Below are positions 22,000-32,600 of a DNA stretch of 64,000 nt, piece by piece. The notes beneath the pieces were generated by a model. It saw only the letters and a program-made list of their open reading frames with translations. It searched no databases and was not told where the DNA came from. The first letter of the stretch is position 1. Each line of letters begins with the position of its first letter. Source of the stretch: Tachypleus tridentatus (Eukaryota; Arthropoda; Merostomata; Xiphosura; Limulidae). Made by a program: the position numbers and the translations under genes. The stretch covers positions 47,559,094-47,623,093 of the forward strand of contig NC_134830.1 in assembly GCF_004210375.1 (NCBI RefSeq), written 5' to 3'.

Positions 22000-22700
22000 A
22001 ATCAGTGATGTCGAGAAAACCCACTTGCAAAGAACTATATATGCAAAAACGGCTCGTTTAGGGTTGAAAAAATATTTTACGTAGAAGAGCGAACAACGTT
22101 TCGACCTTCTTCGGTCATCGTCAGGTTCACAAAGAAAGAAAAATGGCCTAAGCATGGGCAACCCAGTATCACCAGTTCTAGCCAATATTTTTATGACACA
22201 AGATGAAACACAAGCAATTAACACAGGATTACATCCACATCTATACTGGTACAGATATGTAGATGGCACGGTTGCGGGATTCACATCTACAGAACACACA
22301 CTTAATTTTTTCAATCACATGAACGCTATATATCCCAACATCAACTTCACATGTGAACAGGAAGAAAGCAATCAAATATCATTTCTTAACCTCAAAACTA
22401 CAAGAACCGACATACAATTTAAAACAGAAATCCACCGAAAAATCACCCATACTGGACTATACATTCCTTGGGACTCAGCATATGAAACAAACAAAAACTC
22501 AACATACTAAGAAACCAAATAAACACAGCCATTAAACTATTCTCACCAGATAAAATTAACGATGAATTAGACAAAATAAAACAATACTTCATCAACATCA
22601 ATAAATTTCCTCCACAAACCGTAGAAAACATTATACGCATACACCTAGACAGAAAACAACATATTTCACTTCAACTGCTTAATACTTTTTACGTACGTAG
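22000..22700 (+). mobile_element. Penelope-like retroelement fragment
   Basis: The plus strand encodes MGNPVSPVLANIFM, YWYRYVDGTVAGF, SFLNLKTTRTDIQFKTEIHR, THTGLYIPWDSAYETN and NQINTAIKLFSPDKINDELD. These are the catalytic palm of a Penelope-like reverse transcriptase followed by the downstream linker. Sequence at 22000-22145 belongs to the element's terminal repeat and carries the hammerhead-like core. The copy is partial and clearly inactive. Confidence 0.8.
22070..22130 (-). ncRNA. Hammerhead-ribozyme-like core in Penelope-like terminal sequence
   Basis: The minus strand reads CTGACGA (22124-22118, fits CUGANGA), a stem II GACC/GGTC closed by GAAGAA, then GAAA (22102-22099). An ACGT/ACGT stem III pair (22099-22096 with 22082-22079) is followed by A, giving a GUA cleavage-site pattern. 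These are the invariant parts of a hammerhead. Stem I partners were not evident, so this copy is probably inactive. Hammerheads in Penelope-like elements are documented; the assignment here is by eye. Confidence 0.6.
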
Positions 22701-25034
22701 CATTACTGGTCAAACCGCTGTGATTTTAAAAGAGTTGAATGTGGCGAAACCGATTGTTTCCTACGCTAATTTAAAATTAGAAACCTAGAAATAAGAGTGC
22801 ACGGTTTGGATATTATAGTTTCACAAGAAATATTTTAGCTCTGCAAACTACACTGCACGTTTAATGTTAGAATACATCACCATTAAAAGTGACGACCTGT
22901 TTTTTAAAGACTTAGTGAGGCTCTAAGATTGGTTTGATATAACTTACTAAAGACGAATACAAATTAACGGCTTGAAAACACTTTTATCATTTGGAAGATA
23001 TGCTACTATATAGAATAATGCTTCAATCTGAGATCAAATCAAATGGAAGGTACTTGTGTTGTACAAATTTCTTTCGTCACAAAATATTATTTCCTGACCT
23101 TCACACATAACACTATATAGTACAAAAAAAAACCCAATAAATCGTGGTGTCTAACGTGTAATACAAAGACAACATCCGGTGTGTTTAGTTAAATTCTTAA
23201 GAGACGTGGTGAAATAATTGCTGAACGGTAGTTCGTTATCGTGGTTGGTCTATAGTTCCTTTGGTTTTATACTACTGTTGTCATACGTGATTGATTTTTA
23301 AAGGCTGGATTTTATAGCTTGTTGTTTCTACGTATAACATATTTAAGGCTTGGTATTATGTCATTTTTTGTATCTTAGGTTGGGGACGTCGTAGTGATGA
23401 TAATGCCTGTCTGGTGATCGAGAGGTCGGCCGTTGGAGAATTTGATATACTATTAATCTCTAGAACGCACTTTCCAATTTAGCTGCGTAACACTCATTTC
23501 CATTGTTTGGTTAAATATTCCCAAAATTGTGTGTCGACGTGGAGGTTGAAAATATTCTTCTTACCACTGTATAATACTTCATCTGACCTTTCAATTTACA
23601 TGACGATACACACTTACCCTGTTGCTGTGATCAGAATGAGTTGCTAGAAACGTCGTCAAAGGAATTAGTGGTCAGTAATTAATCAAAAACATTTCGCTCT
23701 TCTAGTTATTATTTGATATAAATATCGATTCATCACTAAGTGATTTATCAAATGTAAGAACAACTTTAGAACTAGTAGGTTCTTTCTGAAACAGTTTAAT
23801 CTATGTTCAAAACACAGATGCGAAAACGATTCGGTTATTGACATTATGTAGGTGAGACATTCGATTCTAAGAAGACTTACGAGAATCATTATTCTATAGT
23901 AGGACCTTTTACGTAAGGTTACGTTATAGGCGTCTTTATTAAAATTACCTAGAAAACTAGGTGTGACGCTCTTATTTACTAAGTCTTCATACGAAAGTAG
24001 ACAAGACAGTGGTCGTTACAAATATTATACAGATAAGGAGGCTTGACAGTCGTTTGTACTAATACTTTGTACTTAATAAACGTTATAGTCGTGTTAAAGT
24101 AGATGCTTGTACTTAAGAAGTGTGGTAGACGCAATGTATGAAGATTCTGTAAACAGCCAACCCAGAAGAAAGATTTCGATGAGGAAAATGGTCAGTGAAA
24201 TAGAAAAATGAGAAATAGTTAAATGACAGAATTGAAAGAAACACAGTGCCGTAAACTACATATTTCACTTTAGATTATCCTTACGGGTAGCTACAAGTAA
24301 TTACGACACAATATCTAGAAAGTTTCTTATGATGTAGACAGTTTGTGATATATCTGGAAATAAGTTTACGATATAAACACGAGTCATGAGAACTGGATCA
24401 TTTCAGGTAATGGCGTATTATTCGGATTATTCAATAAGTGTCAGAAATGTCTTATCACTGAGAGCAGAGAGAGGTATCGCCGATGTATTCACTTATTCGA
24501 TTTGTGCAATTGTGTAAGTAAGTTTATTTACAAGTTACTTATTGTCTCATTACCGAAGAAGTGTTTTTGATATATTACTTTTGAATTTAGTAATGGAAAT
24601 AGACGTTATCCTGTATAGACGATGTAAAGTAATTGGGTTTTGTCTCGTGTGCTGGACTTGGCCTTATCTTACGTAATAATTTTTATGAATTCTGCCTACC
24701 TAAGAAAAGCTCACAACAATGGTTGCGTAATACAAGCTTTCTTGACGTCAAGTAATTCTGTGCAAGATGTAAATAAATAGTTTAGAAACATTCATAGAGA
24801 AAACCTGACCAAATTGAGGAAGTGAAACTTTAAAATATGTAGATGCATTAAGTTTAAACTTCACAAAATTGTAAAAAGATTTGCCATATTAAGCAAATCT
24901 TTAGGAAAAAGTGGGTGTGGAGTTACCTTACACAAAGAGGAATAAAATGACTAGCGTTTTTGAAAAACAACAAAAGAAATTGTAGTAGAGCGAAAAGTAG
25001 TACAATATATGATGTAAGAAAAGAAAGTTAAATA
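22700..25034. other. No gene seen; one short dispersed repeat
   Basis: Unique-looking intergenic sequence. The only structure is a block of about 60 bp at 22778-22840 repeated near 25272-25332 (see that entry). Confidence 0.4.
22778..22840. repeat. Dispersed repeat, copy 1
   Basis: Shares GAAACCTAGAAATAAGAGTG, GGATATTATAGTTTCACAAG and flanking bases with 25272-25332 in the same orientation, about 2.5 kb apart. Nature unknown. Confidence 0.7.
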
Positions 25035-25116
25035 GGTAGAGTGGCCGAGCGGTCTAAGGCGCTGGTTTAAGGCACCAGTCTCTTCGGAGGCGTGGGTTCG
25101 AATCCCACCTCTGCCA
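25035..25116 (+). tRNA. tRNA-Leu (anticodon AAG)
   Basis: The 82-nt sequence folds as a class II tRNA. Acceptor GGTAGAG pairs with CTCTGCC, discriminator A. The A box is TGGCCGAGCGG and the anticodon stem CTGGT/ACCAG encloses TTAAGGC (anticodon AAG). A long variable arm includes TCTCTTCGGAGG, and the B box is GGTTCGAATCC. A TTTT run at 25119-25122 suits RNA polymerase III termination. No intron and no CCA encoded. Confidence 0.97.
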
Positions 25117-25271
25117 ATTTTGCATTTCAAAAGATTGTCAGCAAATACTACGATTTGTTGTAGAATGAACAATATTCTCTGTTCGAGCAATTAATCGGTT
25201 TTTCGCTATCAGTGTGGATTCGTGAGAAATGATCTTGTCGAAACCGTTTTCGTCGTACACTAGGTCTATAT

Positions 25272-25332
25272 TGGAAACCTAGAAATAAGAGTGTACGATT
25301 TGGATATTATAGTTTCACAAGAGATGTTTTGT
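25272..25332. repeat. Dispersed repeat, copy 2
   Basis: Second copy of the block at 22778-22840, lying between the tRNA gene and the start of the next minisatellite. Confidence 0.7.
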
Positions 25333-25960
25333 CAGGTCATCTTTTTTTGTCATAGTTGTTACATGGTTCTGTTCACTGACATAGTTGTCATATGGTCATC
25401 TATACTGTTACAGTTCTCAGCTAGTCATCTTTACTGTCATAGTTATCACAGAACCATCTTTACTATTATAGTTTGTGTAGTAGTTCTCATATGGTCTTCT
25501 TTACTGTCATTGCTATCAGATGTCATCATTAGTGTCATAGTTGTAAAATGGTGTTCTTTATTATCGTGACTGTCTCATGGTCCTCTTTACTGTCATAGTT
25601 TTCACATGGTCTACTTTACTTTCATAGTTTTATGTGGTCATCTCTATTGTCATAGTTGTCACATGGTCCTCTTTACTGTTATAGTTTTCATATAATCCCC
25701 TTACTGTCAGTTGTTACGTGGTCATCTTTACTGTCATAGTTGTCAGATGGTAATCTTTAATGTCATTGTTGTTACATGGTTCTTTTTAATGTTATTGCCG
25801 TCACATGGCTCTCTTTACTGTCACAGTTGTCATATGGTCATCTTTATTGTTATAGTTGTCATCTTTACTATCGTACTTGTCATATGGTCATCTTTACTGT
25901 CGTAGTTGTCATATGGTCACCTTTACTGTCATAGTTGTTACATGGTATTTCTTACTGTGT
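25325..25960. repeat. About 30-bp minisatellite, about 20 units
   Basis: Units are variants of TCATAGTTGTCACATGGTCA plus TCTTTACTG. Two short open frames across it are repeat artefacts. Confidence 0.88.
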
Positions 25961-26143
25961 AATTCTGTTGTTTTCTTTATGTCGGATATTATTTAATCAT
26001 GGTTCAGATATATGTTTATTGACTTGCAACATCAAAGTTTGGACGTAGCAGACAGTTGAAAGTTGGTTTGAACTAAAACCCTCCATATATTTAAAGAAAG
26101 GATCTTATTCGTTGTTATTCGACAATTTCATAAACAAGAGTCA

Positions 26144-26149
26144 TTTATT
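26144..26149 (-). promoter_or_regulatory. Candidate polyadenylation signal of desaturase 1
   Basis: AATAAA on the minus strand about 26 nt after the stop codon at 26175. It could be chance in AT-rich DNA. Confidence 0.35.
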
Positions 26150-26174
26150 ACTAATGTTATTATTACATTTGCAT

Positions 26175-26610
26175 TTAAGACTGAAACGTATGTGTTCCGT
26201 CTCCAGTTTTTAGCTTAGTTTTCTGAATTACGTCAACTGGCACCGTCTTCATATCATAAGCTTGGCCAAACACCGCCATCAAGTCGATGAATATGGTGGA
26301 AATATTGAGCTTCCAGCCGTACTCACTGGTGGAGTAATCGTATGGAAAAGTGTGGTGGTAGTTATGGAAGCCCTCACCTAGAGCCCACCATGCCACGTGC
26401 TTGTTTTCACGCGCATTCATGAATCGATTGTATGGTCTATTTCCCCAGTAGTGGGCGGCACTGTTCACCAACCACGTGAAGTGTAGGGTTACAACGTAAC
26501 GTAGGATCCCGTTGGTGAGAAAGGCGAACCAAATACGTTCTTTCCAAAACCACACTGGTATCATGGTCGGAATGCAGAAGCAGAAGAGAATGACCAGAGG
26601 AATGTAGAAT
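26175..26610 (-). CDS. Desaturase 1 exon 4 (C-terminal)
   Basis: The acceptor is TAACAACAG. It completes Arg and encodes FYIPLVILFCFCIPTMIPVW (membrane span), LHFTWLVNSAAHYWGNRPY, LGEGFHNYHHTFPYDYSTSE and YGWKLNISTIFIDLMAVFGQ, ending THTFQS then stop. This is the third His box and C-terminal cytosolic part. Confidence 0.96.
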
Positions 26611-29600
26611 CTGTTGTTAAAATGAAATAACACAGGAAAGTAAGTAAAGTATGTTGTGCTGCCAAAATAACCTGCAGGACACTGTGTCTTATTAACAGGA
26701 GTATGAAACCTTTATCTGGCAGAAAAACAGAAGTAGTTTTTACGGAGATTTATCAAAATTGGTATATTGATATATATTTATAAACCACAATTACATGTCA
26801 CATCTAGTCTAAATATAAACCACACATGCATAGTTATTGAATAAATCCATCTCACTTTGGATCTAAATAGTTGCACACGTTTACGTGAGCTACCGGTGTG
26901 AAATACTTACTACAGCTTTACCTAAGAGTAGAAGTAGACCATTTTTAGTTTATCGTTACTCGAATAAAAGACTTTGATATGGAACAGCAAAATTATAGAG
27001 TGAAAGCATGTGCGGATACATAAGTACTGGTTAGGCCAAGCAAACTAGATAAACAGTTTCTAGCTCTAAGTTTCAAAATAATCACACAAGTAAACAATTA
27101 TTATAAATTATTTGTTGCAAACTGTTCAGCTTAAATTTGTTAAATTTTATAATATTCTCCTAATAAAAAATTGTTTCGTGTTTCCTGATATTAGTTTCAG
27201 CTAGTTAGCCAAACTGTGTATCTTGTTATACCCACCATCATGTTTTATTAGTTAGCCAAACTGTGTATCTTGTTATACCTACCATCATGTCCTATTAGTT
27301 AACCAGGCTGTGTATCTTGTTATACTCACCATCATGTCCTATTAGTTAACCAGGCTGTGTATCTTGTTATACCCACCATCATGTCCTATTAGTTAACCAG
27401 GCTGTGTATCTTGTTATACCCACCATCATATCCTATTAGTTAGCCAAACTGTGTATCTTGTTATACCCACCATCATGTCCTATTAGTTAACCAGGCTGTG
27501 TATCTTGTTATACCCACCATCATGTCCTATTAATTAGCCAAACTGTGTATCTTGTTATACCCACCATCATGTCCTATTAGTTAACCAGGCTGTGTATCTT
27601 GTCATACCCACCATCATGTCCTATTAGTTAACCAGGCTGTGTATCTTGTTATACCCACCATCATGTCCTATTAGTTAACCAGGCTGTGTATCTTGTTATA
27701 CTCACCATCATGTCCTATTAGTTAACCAGGCTGTGTATCTTGTTATACCCACCATCATGTCCTATTAGTTAACCAGGCTGTGTATCTTGTTATACCCACC
27801 ATCATGTCCTATTAATTAGCCAAACTGTGTATCTTGTTATACTCACCATCATGTCCTATTAGTTAACCAGGCTGTGTATCTTGTTATACCCACCATCATG
27901 TCCTACTAGTTAACCAGGCTGTGTATCTTGTTATACCCACCATCATGTCCTATTAGTTAGCCAAACTGTGTATCTTGTTATACCCACCACCATGTCCTAT
28001 TAGTTAACCAGGCTGTGTATCTTGTTATACCCACCATCATGTCCTATTAATTAGCCAAACTGTGTATCTTGTTATACTCACCATCATGTCCTATTAGTTA
28101 ACCAGGCTGTGTATCTTGTTATACCCACCATCATGTCCTATTACTTAACCAGGCTGTGTATTTTGTTATACCCACCATCATGTCCTATTAGTTAACCAGG
28201 CTGTGTGTCTTGTTATACCCACCGTCATGTCCTATTAGTTAACCAGGCTGTGTGTCTTGTTATACTCACCATCGTGTCCCATCAGTTAGTCAGACTGTGT
28301 GTCATCTTGTACCCACCATCACGTCCCATTAGTTAGCCAGACGGTGTATCTTGTTATACCCACTATCACGTCCTATTAGTTAGCCAGGCTAAGTATCTTT
28401 TTTCACCCACCATCATGTCCCAGTTCGAACAACATACGCGGTCTCACTTGCTGTAATAATTCTTATCAATTCTGTAACTACCGGTTTGATGCCAACTATA
28501 ATTTACGTTAAGTTGCACAGTTAATCTTTTTTTGGCCGTACCTTTTTATTTCGCACCTAAAGTGTTTTTGATTAGTTATCATTTGATATAACATTAACAA
28601 AGTAAGGGAAACTACATATCACCTGGTAAAATATCACCAAAGTACATACCATGATATAACATCAATAAAGTACATACCATGACATAGCATCTACAACATA
28701 CATATAATGACGTAACATCAACAAAATACATATCACTAAACAGTAACATAAAGAAATGTTATTTAATTAACTTCAACACAGTAAAGGAAACAAAGTTCTT
28801 AGAGTAAGTCACCAATCCTGAATAACAGATTATATATACATATTCGTGTATGTAATATTTATCATAGCTAGTCATGTTGTTTACTAAAATATTGTTCTGT
28901 TTATACTGTTATTACCATTATACCACAGTAGTATAATATTTAACTGAAACTGGGTGGCTCAGCGTTAAGCCTAATGGATTAATTAGAATGTAGTGATTGA
29001 TCCCTGTGAGAAACAGAGTAGCTTCGTACTATATAAAAACAAATAACTTTAAACGTTGGCTAATTATTGTTGATAACATGAAAATAATTACTGTTTATGT
29101 TTTCTACCTTTTCTGAAATCTCACTACTGGATCCCGTAAGAGGTCGCTACAGTCAACCGTACGTCCTTTTTCTCGTACGTCAGGGTGCTTTTTACACATG
29201 AGCCAGCCCATATGTGCAAAAAAAAAACCTCGGTTGACGTTGTGAGGGTCTGCATCAGTCTCCGAAAACTTGTGGTGCACACGATGATCTCTTGACCACT
29301 CGTAAAGATCGTTCTGTTGAAGACACGAAATGTATTCTCAGGATGATGATATGAAACTTTAATTATAATAGAGTACAAAAGAACGTTTCCACCTTCTTAT
29401 GTCTTCTTTAGGTTAACAAAGAAAGTCTGCACAGGAAATCTTTTTAATTGAATTTTCTATCTGGAATGAAGTAATAAGTGTAGATCACAATGGGTATTTC
29501 ACACAGGTTTCATAATTAACCTAACAGGTTTGTACAGAAGAGTCTACTCTAAAATATTTGAATACACGAGGAATACATGTGAACTTCTAATTGAGGTTAA

Positions 29601-32600
29601 TGGAAGTAAATGAAAGTAATTCCCTCCAACACGATGATTATAATAAAGTAGATTATTAGACAGGATACACATGTCTGACAGTCAACAGTTAACACAGCAT
29701 ACTACACAGACATAAGTTTGTCACGATGAACAGTTAACAGAGTAAAATGCATTGACATAATATAAGTTTGTCAAAATCAACAGTTACAGTAGACTGCACA
29801 GACATGATATAACGTTCTCATAGTCATCAGTTAACACAGTACACTACATAAACATGATATACGTTTGTCATGATTAAGGGTTAACACAGTGAACAACACT
29901 GACATGATATAAGTTTGTCATAGTCAACAGTTATCACAGTAGACTACATAGACATAATATAAGTTTGTCATAATCAACAATTAACAAAATAGACTAGATA
30001 GACATAAGTTTGTCGTAATCAACAGTTAACAAAGTAGACTACATAGACATAAGTTTGTCGTGATGAACAGTTAACACAGAAGACCACATAGAAATGATTT
30101 AAGTTTGCATTGGCAACAATTAACACAGTAGACTATGTAGATATGACATCAGTCTGTCATTATGAACAGATAACACAGTAGACTACATAGACATGATATA
30201 AATTTGTCATAGTCAAAAGTAAACACAGTAGACTGCATAGACATGATAAAGGTTTGCCATGATGAACAGTTAACAGAGTAGACTAATTGGACATGATGTA
30301 AGCTTGTCATAGTCAACAGTAAACACAGTAGACTACACAGACATTATATAAATTTGTAATGCTGAAGAGTTAACACGGTAGACTACACAGGCGTGATATA
30401 AGTTTGTCATTATGAACAGTTAACAGAGTAGACTAATTAGACATGATTTAAGCTTGTCATAGCCAACAGTAAACACAATAGACTACACAGACATGATATA
30501 ATTTTGTCATAGTCAACAGAAAACACAGTATACTACACAGACATTATATAAGTTTGTCATGATGAAGAGTTAACACAGTAAACTACACAGACATGATATA
30601 AGTTTGTCACAGTCAACAGTTACCAAATAATACTACGTAACAACACATAAGTTGGTCATGATGAACAGATAACACACTAAACTACACAGACATGATATAA
30701 CTTTCTCATAATAAACAGTTAAGACAGTAGACTACATAGACATAAGTTTGTCATTATGAACAGTTAACAGAGTGGACTACATAGACATGATATAAGTTTG
30801 CCATAGTCAACAGTTAACACAGTAGACTACATTGGCATGATATAAGTTTGTTATAGTCAACAGTTAACACAGGAGAATACGTAGACATGATATAAGTTTG
30901 ACATGATGAACAGATAACACAGTAGACTACACAGACATAAGTTTTTCATAGTCAACAATTAACACAGTAGACTACATAGACAGAAATTTGTGATGATGAA
31001 CAGTTAACACAGTACACTACATACATATGATATAAGTTTGTCATGATGAACAGTTAACAGAGTAGAGTAATTAGACATGATGTGAGCTTGTCAGAGTCAA
31101 CAGTAAACACAGTAGACTACACAGACAGTATATAAGTTTGTCATGATGAAGAGTTAACACAGTAACTACACTGACATGACATAAGTTTCTCACAACAGAC
31201 AGTTATCACAGGAGACTACATAGACATGATATAAGTTTGCCATAGTCAAGAGTTAACACAGTGGACTACATTGGCATGATATAAGTTTTTCACAGTCAAC
31301 AGTTAATACACTAGACAACACAGACATAAGTTTGTAATGATGAACAGTTGACACAATAGACTACATAGACATAAGTTTATGATGATGAACAGTTAACACA
31401 ATAAATTACATAGACATAAATTTGTGATGATGAACAGTTAACACAGTACACTACATACATATGATATAAGTTTGTCATGATGAACAGTTAACAGAGTAGA
31501 CTAATTAGACACGATGTAAGCTTGTCAGAGTCAACAGTAAACACAGTAGACTACACAGACAGTATATAAGTTTGTCATGATGAAGAGTTAACACAGTAAC
31601 TACACTGACATGACATAAGTTTCTCACAATAGACAGTTATCACAGTAGATTACATGGACATGATATAAGTTTGTGATGATGAACAGTTAACACAGTAGAC
31701 TACATAGACACGATATGAGTTTGTCACAGTCAACAGTAAACATAATAGACTGCATAGACATGATGCAAGTTTATCATAATCAAGAGTTAACACAGTAGAC
31801 TACATAGACATACGTTTGTCATGATGAACAGATAACACAGTAGACTACATCGACATACATTTGTCATGATGAACAGTAAACACAGTAGACTACATAGAGA
31901 TAAGTTTGTCATGATGAACAAATAACACAGTAGACTATACAGACATAAGTTTTTCATAGTCAACAGTTAACACAATAGACTACATAGACATAAGTTTGTG
32001 ATGATGAACAGTTAACACAATAGACTACATAGAAACGGTAGAAGTTTGTGATGATGAACCGATAACACAGTAGACTACAGAGACATAAGTTTGTGATAGT
32101 CAGTAGTTAACACAATAGACTACATTGACATGATATAAGTGTGTCATAGTCAACAGTTAACACAGGAGTCTACGTAGACATGATATAAGTTTGTCATGTC
32201 AACAGTTAACATAGGAGACTACGTAGACATGATATAAGTTTGTCATAGTCAAGAGTTAGCTCAGTAAATTACACAGACAAGTGTGCCAAGGTCAACAGTT
32301 AAGTTAATAGACTACGTAGACTCGATACAAGTGTGTCAAGGTCAAATGTTAACTCAGCCGACTACGTAGACACGATATAAGTGTATTATGGTCAACAAAT
32401 AACTTTTTTATTTAATACACGACACGTTATTAAAATGACAGATATATTAAAGTGATAAGTTTAGAGACTTTGTGATAATGTCCTAATTTAATGGTATAAC
32501 CAGCAATTTTCTACTATGTTTGAAAACTTAAACCATACTAGCGAGGCTAGGAACAATGATTATATTATTATAAATGGTTTAGCTAGAAAATTCACTCAGG

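Noticed and set aside
25291-25905. Cys/Ser-rich open frames on the plus strand
   Set aside because: Low-complexity translation of the 30-bp array.
27204-28423. CRISPR-like regular repeats
   Set aside because: Units are contiguous 47-bp tandem copies with no unique spacers, in an animal intron.
29124-29378. 84-codon minus-strand frame over desaturase 1 exon 3
   Set aside because: Shadow frame; the conserved desaturase peptide reads in another frame with proper splice sites.
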